From Acanthochlamys bracteata (lineage: Eukaryota; Streptophyta; Magnoliopsida; Pandanales; Velloziaceae), in contig CM034130.1 of NCBI GenBank assembly GCA_019914995.1, positions 1,612,001 through 1,676,000 of the forward strand: a stretch of 64,000 nucleotides of DNA. Reading direction: 5' to 3'. This document shows, piece after piece, positions 1-13,300 of this stretch. The number at the start of each line of letters is the position of its first letter. Position 1 is the first letter of the stretch. Below the pieces are notes generated by a model. That model saw nothing but the letters and a program-made list of their open reading frames with translations, was not told the DNA's origin and did no database searches. A program made the translations under genes and the position numbers.

Positions 1-1
1 C

Positions 2-136
2 GATGAGTTCGAGAAAGAAGATTTGACTGAGATAGAGAAGAAAGAGTGTGAACTGGCAAGTACGGTTTTGCTTTTAATGATGGGAAGTGGAACTGGTCGG
101 TGGGTTTCGAGATTTGCGGTTACGTTAGTTTTTTAA
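2..136 (+). CDS. 3' end of an unrecognised gene cut by the left edge
   Basis: A reading frame is open from base 2 to a TAA at 134-136, giving 44 residues. It begins with an acidic and lysine-rich stretch (DEFEKEDLTEIEKKE) and ends with a hydrophobic tail (VSRFAVTLVF). The composition suits a real last exon, but the stretch is short and I do not recognise the family. It could be chance. The next gene follows on the same strand within about 1 kb. Confidence 0.35.
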   Translation, partial: DEFEKEDLTEIEKKECELASTVLLLMMGSGTGRWVSRFAVTLVF

Positions 137-1053
137 TAACCTCTAAGTGTAACTTATTTACATATTAGCCATTGTGACAGCAACCTAATTGCGCCGTTCG
201 AGATTCCAATAAATGGGCTCGATAAGTAGACTGCGAATATCTTGGTGATAATCTTGGTGGAAGGTATACTGGGCCGGTATTGTGTTGGGCTAATCCAGTA
301 TTTATTCAACCCCCAATTAAAACCCAACACAAGCTCAATAGCGGCCGGCCGGCTACGGAGCAGAGGCGGCAATGGCAACGGCAGAGGGGACTCCAGGTTT
401 AAGAATTGTTCTTCATCAACACACCAAGGAACGTGCTCCTGTTCATGCCTCCAGCCACGCCGAGCGTGATTCTGTCATCGTAATCTCTCTCTCTCTCTCT
501 CTCTCTCTGTGTCCTTCCTTCCTGTTAGAGATTGATAGACACAAGGAAAAAAAAAATGAAATCAAAGTATCTTAACTCAGTACTGGAATTGAAACTAGCG
601 AACTTGAACTTGCTTCTCTCTGTCTCACCCAAATACTAAGAATACTTCTGATCTATGCCATAGCGCTGTCGTTCAACAAGAAATTAAAACTATCGGAAGT
701 AGTAGTAGTGAATGAGCAAGCTCGAGGGCTTAGTATTGTTGTTGTTATGATTTTATTTTTAGCAAGTAGGCAACTGGATGGAGAATATTAGACATCTTCG
801 AAGTGTTCTTTTCTCATGTTTATGTCTTGGGATTCACCGTTCCTTGAAATTTTGAGCTTTTCCACTCTATAACTGCTCAAGGACACCTCTTCCACTTTTC
901 AATACATCAGAAACTTCAAGGAATGTTTCAAAATTATTCAAACTCCCAAAATAGTAGAGTTTGCTTGCATGATTAACTTGCCTTGAATTTTGAATTTTTG
1001 GTGAAATTGCATACAGTAAAGCAATTTAACAAGGTGGTTTTGTATGTCTTTAG
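137..1053 (+). other. Intergenic region and probable 5' leader of THO1
   Basis: This holds a GC-rich patch near 335-400 with an ATG in good context (372), a (CT)n tract (about 485-508) and AT-rich DNA up to the acceptor of the first certain THO1 exon. The ATG of THO1 should lie here. Two possibilities exist. One is a 36-codon exon 372-479 with donor GTAATC at 480, which joins in frame. The other is an exon consisting essentially of UTR plus ATG. No ATG immediately followed by GT is present. Neither option is proven. Confidence 0.4.
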
Positions 1054-4000
1054 GAAGTTTTTAGAAAAGTGCTTCAGAATTCTCAGCCCCTAGCAGAATA
1101 TGCTCTTCAAGCAGTACAAGAAGCAATCAATCCGCAGGTACTGTTGATTTTTAACAAAGCTAAATTTTGAATAGAAGACTAATGTCATATGTTTGATATG
1201 TTTGTAGATCACGAAAGTCTACCATGCTTCTACATTCCAAGATATCAAAGGTCTAATGTTCATATCCATGTTTTAACAGAAACAAACTGTACTCGTTCAA
1301 GATGAGAATCAGCTGCTGGAAAATGCTCTCAGAACATTACTTCAAGAGATAGTAGTGAGCAGCTATTAATTTAATTTAATTTAATTTTTTATTTACTAGT
1401 GGGAGTCAATGCACACTATGAGCAGAAGAGTAAGAAAGCCTGCTAAAGTTACTAAGAGACATTGAGTTTGGACTGTAATAAGTAAGCCCGGGGCTAAAAA
1501 GTGTCATTGCAGAGCATCACTACTATTAGAATCAATTACAATTTCTTTGTCCCCTTATTTCTGTTAAGTTCTTCATTTGACTTTCCAAAGTAACATTTTG
1601 TTATTTTCAAGTTCTTTCTGTTCTTTTAAAAAATAGGTGTGTCCTATTAATTGGTTTGAATATTCTTTTTCTGGTGATCAACTTCTTAGACTTCTGTTGT
1701 TTTCTTTAAAAAATTATAACTTTTCTTTTGGTAAAGTTTATTTTTAGTTTCTAGTTAATCCTGGTTATGTGCACATAGTCAAAGATACTCATGTATATTC
1801 CAAGTTAAGAGCGTAGGTGCTATATACTATCGAAAGTTTAATTTTAGTACTTTAGTTATTTTTATTTTTGTTGTTTAACGTTCTGTATATAATTTCTGTG
1901 TGGTTAGTCTTGTGCAGTTCAGTCAGGTGAAATGATTATGTCATATGGTCGATCCATTGATGATGGGGATAATATTCGTGGGAAGATACCACATCTTCTT
2001 GGTATGTAGACCATAGTCATCTTATTAATTTTGTTAAAAGTTGATGCTTTGTGAGCCAATTAGGCTCATTTGTATACGAAAGGAGTTACATGATACGTGC
2101 TCAAGGGTGAAATGTTCTCACATCTGTATCATTTTACCCATTTGCTGTTCTCTAGTCTACATTCAGCTAGACATGTGTAAAACTTAGCATGTGCTCAAGG
2201 GCGAAATGTTCTGACATCTGTATCTTTTTGTCCATTTATGTTACTTTCAGCTAGACCTGATGTAAAAAGCTTAAATAATTCTTAAGTTAAAATTAGTAAG
2301 ATCAGATATTCTATATTCCTTTTTTAATTAATCGTGTTTCATGCACAGACATTGTGCTGTATCTTTGTGAAAGAGGGCATGTCGAAGGGGGAATGATATT
2401 TCAATTGTTAGAAGATTTGACAGAAATGTCAACAATGAAAGACTGCAAAGAAGTATTTGGTTATATCGAGAGCAAGCAAGATGTCTTGGGAAAGGTTCTC
2501 TGTTTTACTATTTTATAGCTGAAAAATATATTGCTTATGTAAGCCTTTGTCTGTATGGATAAAGTGTTCATCATGTATTGGAAGTATTGTTTACCGCAGC
2601 AAGAACTCTTTGGGCGAGGAAAGCTCGTGATGCTTAGGACATGCAACCAACTTCTTCGAAGACTATCTAAGGTATTAAGTCAAACTACTCACTTGTTGGA
2701 TAGGTTTTGTTCTAGCAAACCATTAATTGATATTAGAGTTATTATATGGGTTGTACAGCGTCTTATCCTGTTTGACAAGAAGAATAAACAAAATGTTGAT
2801 TGCTAGTATGTAATTGGGAAAGTGAGCGCAATTGAACAAACTGATCTTAATAAGACGATATTTTTTTACAGTGAGTTTCTTCCTTTCTTTTCCTTAGAAT
2901 TTTTACCATGCGCATTTGAAGCACATTATCTCCAAACATTAGATGATTTAATATTGTTGCTCAAGAATTTGTATCTTTAACTATTTCTTATACCGCTTCT
3001 CTTGCCACTCAAAAGTATCTGTTGATACTCATTATCTGAGGACAATATGTCATTCTTCAGAATATACATTATAGGTGACTCATGCATCTCAAATCTTTTG
3101 TAAGTTAGGGGCTTGGTTTGTTGAAGGTGGGAGTAAGGGAAGCAGCCCTACTTCTTTTCACAAAGCATGTTGCACATTCAAACATAATGCAATGTACTTT
3201 TGTGCTATCTTCAGCAAAAATGTTTGATGCAATTTTTTATTTGCTGAAAGGGCTTGATTTATTGACACGATAGCTTCTGCGAAATAAGTTTGGATACAGA
3301 AGTAGGTCAAGTGTTTAATTTACTATTGAGATAGAAAATGTGATGCTTCTTAAGCAACTAGTGTCTTGTATCTGTACATTTAGGCACTTGAATTTCTTTC
3401 GATGCTAATGTTAGACTAATATATTGAGCTTGTGTTGTTTTTCCAGGCAAGTGATGTTGTATTTTGTGGACGAATTCTCATGTTCCTTGCCCATTTCTTT
3501 CCATTGTCGGAACGCTCAGGTTATTTAAACTTTCTTACCATGTTTGCCATTGGCTACAACCCATTTAAAAAATGCATGATCGACTACCATCATTTAAACA
3601 GCTTTAAACGTGAAGGGGGTTTTCAACACATCGAATGAAACAAAATATGAAAAAGATGCACCAGAGGGTATGTTGTAGCTGATCATAAGGCTCTGCCTTC
3701 CAATAATTTGTTTGATGTAGTTACATGCCTAAGTAATGCTATTTTACTAATTCTCTTTCAGGTATTTCTGTTGATTTTAATTTTTACAAGACCTTTTGGA
3801 GTCTACAGGTGGTTCATTCCTTTCCTCCATTTCTATGTTATGGTTGCACACCTTTTCTTCTTCAGTTAAGTTGTTTGCTCTGTGTAGACAGTTCTAAGCT
3901 TAGAAAAGTTACTGATCTGCCAGTTCTTAAGGTATTTCATAATTGAAATGCCGTTTTTTTGGAAAAAGACCTACATTCTCTTTTCCATTAAGAAGCAGAA

Positions 4001-7000
4001 TGCCCTTTTTATGTAGTTGCAACAGTGAGCACAACATTGACTGAAGAACTTACGGCCCCTGATTATAACATTTTAAAAATAGCAATCAGAATCTATTTTC
4101 AAGACCCTAAGATAGTGTATGTAAGCTGTGGAATCATATATTAGTCACGATACAATTTCATGCAAGTAAATGATCAAAGTACATAGATGAGGTTGCATGT
4201 TGTTTTGGTAGAATGGAAATATAACAGGGTATTCCTAAGATATGTTTTCTGTAGTGCATTTTTATTGTCTTATAGATGCATTCTGGTAGAAGTAAGTACT
4301 AAGAACTACTATTCCATGCATCTTTTGCTAGAAAACCTACTATATCACGTTCATATCACTTGTATTGATCATTTAAACCTGTCAATAGGGTGCTTAATTT
4401 TTTGTTATTGCTTGTATCATGATGCTTAGATGTTCTTGGAGATCGTGAACAATGCCCTCAGGTTAAAATTGATAGTGATAATTCTAATAGGTAAGTGCTA
4501 ATGGTGTATTTTTCTGGGCGATTGTCGTTGAATAACAATCTTTCTCATTTATACAGGAACATTTTAGTAACCCGGCTGCTATGACACTTGCGCCTACCAA
4601 ATGGCAAAAGTTTTCCTCAAACTTGATGGTGAATAATAAACACTCTTTTAGACATTTCATTTCCAATTTGTCTAGGCAATTTACTGCTCAAATGTTTGTT
4701 TTCTCATTTCATACGCAAAATCCCTTTAGGTTGTCCTGGATACATTTGAAGCTCAGCCTCTAACTGAAGATGATGGAAATGCAAACAATTTAGATCAGGA
4801 AGAGGAGGCAGCTTTTAGCATTAAGTATTTGACAAGCAGTAAATTGATGGGTTTACAGGTAAGTATGACTATAAAGCTGCTTGGATATTTGACTTTCATC
4901 AAGGTCAAAATCAACATTGGAACACTGATCCAATATCTAATCAAGACTTTGAGCTTTTGCATCCAATGTTTCTCTTGAACAGTTTAAGTAATGATGCGTT
5001 CAATTCCCTTGCTGTCATGAAAGTGTAAAAATGTAGTGACTACTGTTAACATTATCAATTTGGTATATGTCTAGAGATGCATTTGTACTTGGAATTGCTT
5101 AAAGAATTGATGATGTAGGCACTGTCCTTTCAGTCATTGATTCGTATCATCATCAACGTTGTTTCTGTATACTATATATGGGTTGAGCAACCAAATTGAT
5201 TGCATTGCAGTTAGCAATTCCCCACCATGTGATTTTTAAAGCACAAGAGAAATAATTGAATTAATGCCCTGAGTTAGGAGGCTAATCATGTGTTTGGATT
5301 TTGTTAACTACTATAGTAACTCTTTTGGTGATGTTTCTTTTTTCCCAGCTGAAAGACCCCAGCTTTCGGCGTCATATTCTCCTTCAGTGCCTCATACTGT
5401 TTGATTATCTTAAGGTACAGTTTACTTGTTTGGACTATACTTTCTAACTTCTGAATTTCTTTTGATAATCCTATGCTATTATCTTAAACCTCATGCAAGA
5501 TATCTTCACTTCTGCAATGAGATGTATGAAAATCAATTATGCCGTTCATATTTAAGGGGTTTTTGGCTGTCTATGTGGATGCACTACCAATAGGAAGAAA
5601 TTATGATTTTAAATGTAATGTTAGTGAAAAATATGGAGCACCAGGTTTTTCTTGAAGCAATATTTCGACCGAACTCGAGGTGTTATTTTGTAGCAGATGA
5701 CATGACAATCTGAGATGGGTCCCTACTATGATTTGCTTGCTGGAATTTAATTTATTTATCTAATGAAATATCATTACGTCCATTGTACATCAACTAATGT
5801 TCTTTTTGGTTCCTAAAAAATGTTTTTTTTTTGGCGTTTTCGGTGTTTCTTCCAACAAAAAAATGCTCACCTTTAAGCCAACCAGTAGATGGCACCTTTT
5901 CTTTTTTTATTGTATGGTTCTTCCAATAATTAGTATCCTTGTGCCGTTGTATTTGTAGGCACCTGGAAAGAGCGAGAAGGATGGGCCATCTGATAGCTTG
6001 GTTCGTCTCTTCAAACCCACAGTTTATTTCTTACTTTCCGTGACTTAGTCCTTTTGTGAGCTTTAATTACAGAAATTTGGCTATAATTATTATCTCACTT
6101 TGAAACCTTTTTATTTGGTGCATCCCTTGATCATTAACATATCTTCAACTAACACTTAGATATCCTTCACGCTATGTTTATCATTGTCTGTCACAAATTT
6201 TATATTGATTGAAATTCAGTGTTTGTCTTCCAGACTTCAGAAGATTGTATGTCTCTTTCTATCGGTTGTTGATTGGTTATGTCTTTTCTGCTCCTGTTTT
6301 TACTGTTTTCATTCCAGAAAGAAGAAATTAGGTCTTGTGAGGACCGCGTCAAGAAGCTTTTGGAAATCACACCCCCAAAAGGGAAGGAGTTTCTTCAAGG
6401 GATTGAGCACATACTAGAAAGAGAGAAAAATTGGGTGGGTATCATTAATTTGAATTGGCTTCTTTCCTGCATCTATTTTGTAGATGGATTCTCTTTTATG
6501 TTGACATTTCTCAATTAAATTAAGGTTTGGTGGAAACGTGATGGCTGTCCGCCATATGAGAAACAAGCAACTGAGAGGAAGACAGCACAGGATGCTACCA
6601 AAAAACGGTATCAACCCCTTGTCTGTAGATTGTATATTTGATCCTTCTGTTACACAGTGTGATTATTTATCCTTGTTAAACTTTCATGTCTTTGCTAGGT
6701 TAGTCTTATTTGTCATGATCTTGGTAAAATGAATAAATGATCCATACTATGGAACTCTGATGGCCTTAGTAGGCGGTCAATTACTTTTTTTTTAATGCAG
6801 TATGCAATACTTAGTACTCATCTAGTAAGCAGGAATTAAACTTGAAATGGACTATTGCAATACCTAAGCAAATTCGTGTAAACTGGAGACTGACACGTCA
6901 GTTTTGATTTCAGGTCTATATATAATTGCTGGATGCAAGCAATATGCAATAATTCTTTTAATGTCTTTCTTAAATTGGTTAATGGTTCAGCTGTAGGTTT

Positions 7001-9387
7001 CTTATTGTGTATCAGAATTAGAGTTAGACCTTGATCCAATTGGTACATTTGGAAAATCTGTCAGAAAATTGGATGAGGGGTTCTTTGTAGGATTTATAGC
7101 AAAGTGAATCTATGGCTGTACCTAGCAAAATATTGGTGATGTGATTGCATGTAATGTTCTCGATGACTGCCTAGTGCTTTCAAGTTGAACCATTATGCAC
7201 AAGCCCATCAGCACACAGCATCAAAAGCATACTGCTGAAAGAGAAGCATGTTTTACATTTGTCATTTACCATCAATATTTACAGCTAGCTCTTGTTGTTT
7301 CAGCAACATTAGCATGATTGCTCCCTCTTTTGCTTGTCTCCAGTAAGCCTAGGTGGAGGCTAGGGAACAAGGAGTTATCACAGTTATGGAAATGGGCAGA
7401 TCAAAATCCAGTATGTATTCAGATTATAGTATATTTCTTAATAGTTTGAGATTCCATTGCCAGAAACATCTGTCAGTTCCTCTTTTTTTTTTTTTTTTTT
7501 TTTTTGGGGTAATAAGCTTTTGCATCTACAAAAAGAGTGCAAATATTACCTTTTCTGCAACACTTGTTGCATAATATTTTGGTATGCTCCTTTGTTAAAG
7601 ATGCAAAGTATGTACACATCAGGTGAACCATACAAATCAGTCACTAATTAATCTTTCGAATCATCTTTTGTTATAATATTTCAATTTAGAGCAAGTCATA
7701 CTTTTGTATCTGGTCACACTAAGCATGCATTACCTTTACTGTGAACTACAATATATAAAAGACTAACCATGTAAGCCCGCTTCGAATGATTGCCTCTCTA
7801 GTTTTTGCCAATAACTTTTCACGTTTTCCAGAAGTAAGAACCTAAGAAGTGTCTCAAAAGCAGGAGGTCTTGATTAGCCCAATTGCAACCACACCTTTTC
7901 CCCTATTAAACTTGTATGTTAATTGTCTCATATTTTTGTGGAATACGCTTTTGGCTATACATTTTATGACTGTAAAGCCAGCCAACATATAATTATGACT
8001 ATCTATATTCCAGTTTGTTATATTGTTTGCCAGTAAACTCTCGTGTTAGGTCTCTGATTACTAGTTCATATTATGTTTTCTTTGAAAGCCTATAACTTTT
8101 CTGTGTGATATACTCATATTGCACCCAATATTTGAATCTTGCCCCTGCTTTTGATATGGGTTTTGCTTTATAACCAGAATGCTTTGACCAACCCAGAGCG
8201 CATCCGAATGCCTTCAGTAACCGAGTATTGGAAACCCCTTGCAGAAGATGTGAGTAGCTCATTCATGTGTTTTTATTAATAATTGCTTGCAGAATAGCTT
8301 CAGTTTCTGATATACATTTTTGCACATATTATGCATTTTGATACGACTGCAGATGGATAGTTCTGCTGGGATTGAGCCTGAATTTCACCACAAAAACAAC
8401 CGGGTACTTTTCTAGTCAATAGTCTTATATAATGAGCAATACTGATATCATGCCTTTTTTTGCTGTTTACTATACATCGAACTAGTCATAAAGCACTTCC
8501 ATTGCATATTTACCTCTTGTATTTATACTCCTAGTATATGGTTTTTATGTTTAAAGGAAAATGTGCAGGTCTACTGTTGGAAAGGTCTTCGTTTCTCTGC
8601 AAAGCAAGACCTTGAAGGATTTTCCAGGGTATGTGCCCTTATGTTTTCTCGGATTCATTTAGAAACAATTTGTCTCCAATATTGCTGTACATCAATGCTC
8701 ATTGAGTCATGAATACAGTTCACTGACCATGGAATTGAGGGGGTTGTACCCCCGGAACTCCTGCCACCAGATATCCGATCCAAGCTGTATGCAAAGCCAA
8801 ATGAGAAGATTAAACGAGCTAAGAAAGAAGATGAAGCAAAATCTGTCACATTGCCAGCTGATGAGAGCCAGGTAATTCAACCGTCTGTTTAGTTTATGGG
8901 TGATGGTTTACCTGGTCACTGATGTGATATACAATGGGTCATCTATTGCCGTAATCACATGAAAATGATCTTGGCTGGAGTGTGTCGATGCATTTTACAA
9001 TATTTTCCCTTACTCGTGCTATCGTCTGAAGAAGCTTTAAATTGTAATGGAATATGAAGCGCAAATCTTTAGATATAATCACGAATTTGCATCCAACATT
9101 TTTAAACCTCATTTATTATCATGACTGTGAAGGTTTCGACCCCGGCAATTGAAACAGAGGGTGGTGGGAACACAGCTGAAGTAGAAGATGGATCAATTCC
9201 TACAGAATCTGATGTTGCAGTTAAAGGTGTCTCTCCCAGTGAGACGATATCCCCAGATGCTCAAAAGCAGACTCCTGAAGCAGAGGAGGGCCAGGAGACT
9301 ATGCAATCGGAAGTGGAAGCAGAACCTGAACCTGAACCTGAAACCAATATGAATGTTGCAATGGTGGCGGAGGTTGTCATGGAGTGA
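1054..9387 (+). CDS. THO1: THO complex subunit 1 (HPR1 homologue)
   Basis: This is the large subunit of the THO core of TREX, a nuclear complex that couples transcription to mRNA packaging and export; in Arabidopsis HPR1 also acts in small-RNA and disease-resistance pathways (family knowledge). I read 20 in-frame exons: 1054-1137, 1280-1354, 1908-2001, 2349-2494, 2600-2671, 3447-3519, 3602-3667, 3762-3808, 4557-4628, 4730-4858, 5349-5414, 5959-6000, 6318-6434, 6525-6607, 7344-7410, 8178-8249, 8353-8403, 8569-8628, 8719-8871 and 9133-9387. They encode 607 residues, close to the usual plant length. Diagnostic blocks include VFCGRILMFLAHFFPLSER, YKTFWSLQ, FRRHILLQCLILFDYLK, WWKRDGCPP and GNKELSQLWKWADQNP. 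The tail is acidic with a PE repeat, and there is no metazoan death domain. The first codons are missing because an in-frame TAG sits just before 1054. Identification is very sure; the 5' end is open. Confidence 0.93.
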
Positions 9388-10399
9388 GACAAGTGCCATA
9401 TACTGCCTAAATTCATGAAAGACCTGCAGGTATGCACCATCTGATGTACCTCTTTCGTGGGAGGCTGTTGGAGCTATTTTTGTACATGATGAGTGCGTTT
9501 TATAAAGAGTAATTCCGTTTGGTATGTTATAAATTATATCATACAGGAGTTAGAAAAGTCATTCGTCATCTTTGCAGCATGGATTCTTTTCCACAGCAAA
9601 GATTCATGAAACTTATATCTGTTATTTGCAGCAGTTGTTTGTTATTTAACAATAGTTGATCAAATTTGTCGTTGAAGCTGCAACAAAATTATGCTTTGTT
9701 CTTGTGCCCAAGGATCTTGTCGATTGATGTTCATGGGTACATGCATACGCAAGGTTGTTACGTACATCTTATGAACAATACTGTTACTCATAAGATTCTC
9801 GATGAATACGTTGGCAGATGAAATAACCATGTGTGGTTCGTCTTACTTTGCATTATAAGATTAGTGGTTTATTTCAGGTTTCTGACATGGATGCGATACT
9901 AAAATTTCCTTATCTTCTATTTGCATCAGTAATCATCAGTTATTTTTCAAGTAGTGTGGAATTAAGAAGAGCACTTTATCAGTTCATCATCTCCATATAG
10001 AACTTGGGCTTTCTAGATCCCGATCTGCCTAATACTTAGATCTTCGTAGCTCGATTTAGCAAAATTAACAAAGTAAAACTCCCAAAACCCTAATAAAAGA
10101 CTATCTCATTAATACTATTCTTTTACAGTATTACCATATAAAATACAGTGATTCATAGTAGAAGAAATGTTTCTTTTCTTTCTCTACATGAAAATTTTAA
10201 GCCGAAAAACCTTTACAATCTGTTAAGTGCCGCAGCTGCATTCTGCTATCAACGTTTTCCTTCTCTAATGAAATTCAGTTGAAAAGAAAAAGAAATAAAT
10301 AGAAGAAACAAACTAAAAACCTTGCGTTGAGAAAGCTTTACATGTATGACAAGAATCAGCTAAGTGAGATATTTGACTCTGATCAACTGTTGCTTGGAA
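9388..10399. other. Convergent 3' intergenic region
   Basis: This lies between the stop codons of THO1 (+) and the PUB62-like gene (-), so it should hold both 3' UTRs and polyadenylation signals. A donor-like CAG|GTATGC just after the THO1 stop could start a 3'-UTR intron. I see no further coding signal. Confidence 0.5.
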
Positions 10400-13300
10400 T
10401 CAATGGTTGTTGCTGGGCTGCTTTTCAGGTTGAGAGCCAGAAAGCTTCCGGAGGGAACGGTACTGAAGTCGTATGCTTTCTCTGCTATCAAGAACCTCGA
10501 GGAGATACCTGGAATGAAAGCCATATACAGAGGAATACAAATCAAGCATAGAAAAACGTGTTGGAAAAGTGCTAGTGCACCACATTTAACTTTGGTCCGG
10601 TATAGTGCCTGGGAAGCAGAAACTTATTGGCTAGACACATACAATGAAGCTCCCTCACTTTTTTTAACAATCTTGTCCTTTATCACCAGCAGATAAGTCC
10701 AATGAAAACGTCAATTCAAAGAGTATAAGCTTAAGGATTGGTCATTGTTAAAAGAAAACACACTTCTATGGTTCAACTTACCAGCCGTTCAAGCATTGAG
10801 AAGTGATTACTGCTTCTCTTCCAACAAATTTATCAGGTGTTCTCCTGTTTCCCTGCAACTTTCATAGCTTTAATCCTGACTTAACTTGATCATTGGCGAA
10901 ATTCGACTAAAGTGCGTCAGATATATTTTATTTACCTTAATCAAAACCTTCTCGCTCACGGCAAAAGGATACTGAACGCCTCTTTCTTGTCTAGACGTAT
11001 CACCATCTACAGATATCTCCCCATTTTCCTGTGAAGAGAAAAAACAAAATAGATACATAAGCCCTGCTGTCTCTACACTAAACACACACTAAGCCTCTTG
11101 TACCCTTAAGGAAATGACAAAACAAATTACAGTAGCAGCCAAAGATGACTTCTTATTGATGTAGGACGACTGATGTTATGAAATTCCTTTCACTTTCAAA
11201 ATGAAACCATGTCAGTATTAGTGCAGGTACCTTGCTAAGTCTTTTCCGGGGATCTAGATCACTCCCTTCTTTCCTTCGTTTTCTTAGTGCAGAGTTATGA
11301 AAAAGTCTTCTTTCATCCTCGTACTTTATTGATGTAGCTGCAGCTCTCAAAGCTGTGAATTGTCACTGGACAAGTCATGCCAAGTGTAAGGTGGAAAATC
11401 AAAAGAAGACAAGTTGATGAAGAGCATTACCAAGATTGGGTATCAAGAATCCAGTTTCTATTTCCACATTACAAAGAGAGCATCTTGCCTGAAACAAATA
11501 GTTGTAATAATTATTATACAAAGAAGCCATTTTTTTTGTGGAAACTGAAATGTTACTAACAAGCATACAACAATGACTTAGGAGGTCACAATTAAAACCA
11601 GTATCAACATCACTGTACACAGATTTCAAAGGTTAGTTTAAGTAGAGGATACAATGATAAGCTTAACACAATATAGATAGACAGTATATTACATTTGCTC
11701 TTCAAAATTGACTTACATGTTAATAAGAACATAGAGTTTTATTTATTGAGGAAGCTTGTCTCAACAGAATGGGAAAAAAGAGAGAATTAGGAAAAACAGA
11801 GTAACTAAAATAAGGATATACCATTTCCATAACTTTCTTTAGCATGTCGCCACCAAATGAATGTCCACAAGAAACAGCCACAGCGTCCTCAAGAAATGCT
11901 CCACTAAAATCAAAAGAAATTCAATGAGAGGGTACTGTAGAGGAAACAATCTTTTATTTTACGAATAGTGGAGGATTTCATCTCTAAGTATCATCTCTTT
12001 GAAAGAGGGAAAAGTAAGAACAGGAATTATAATGCATAACAATGTAAATATTAAGGGCGCTCAAAAACGTGCAGCTAACCATGAAGGTACTACAGGTAAG
12101 ATCTACTGCAATTTGTTCTCAACTCAAAACAACAAAGTGGCTGGCAAAAACAACAAAGAACAAACTAAACCTTTATCATACTTGCATGGGCAGCTACATG
12201 AATTCGTTTTCTCCATTATCTTCGATTATAAACCAGATCTAACAAAAAATCCAATTCCTCAAAATCCTTCGCCACCACCTTAGGCCAAGTTAATTTTGGT
12301 CTATCTCTTTTTCTCTTAAAGTATTCAAATAGAATCACATCACTTTTATGCAGTATAGCATCTTTAGATCTGCGTAAAATATGCCTAAAGGGCCTATCTT
12401 TCCTTAATTTATCCTCAATTAGCGCGACAGCTACTTATTGGATATATTTTTATTTCGTACTTTATTCATTCTAATATACTCATATATCTATCTTGACATT
12501 CTCATGTTCGCTATATTTATCTTATAAACATCTTTGACTTTTAATAGCCTAGCACTCACTACCATATAAGATTACAGGCCGAATGACTATTTTATAAAAT
12601 AATTTTTTAGCCTTAAAGGGATTTTCTTATCACACAAAATTCTGATACCACCTCGTCATTTTATCCATTATATTTTAAGTCTGTGCGTATCATTTTCTTC
12701 AATTCTTCCTTTCTTATGAATAATCGAACCTAAATATTCAAAACTATTACTTCGTGGTACACTACAATTCTCTATGATAATAATACCATCATCACTCTTA
12801 TGTTACTAAAATGACAATATATATATTCTGTTTAATCCTACTTAATTTAATGCCCTTAGATTCTAAAGTTCTCCTAAAAAATTTCAGTTTATTTAATCTC
12901 TTTTTTATTTTATCAACTAAAATTACGTCATCGATAAATAATATATATTACGATATTTCATTCTGAATATATCAAGTGAGTTCATCCATTACTAACACAA
13001 ATAAGTAAAGATTTAAAGCTGAACTTTGAACAATAAAGTGAAGCACACAACCCATATTTATGAACACCACAGCTGAAACATCTTGGGCTTGTAGATGCTA
13101 ATTTAAGGGACTAAGCTATCATTAATCCAGATACACCATCTTTAAATGAAGTTGGCAAGCTAATAAAATTTATCATCATTCCTCTTTCACAGCTATGGTG
13201 TTCAAAAAATTAGTTGAGCCGAACCTTCAGAACCTTTAGATTATCCAACTATACATGAAATAGAAACCAATGCTTACGATATGGGATCTGATAGTACACT

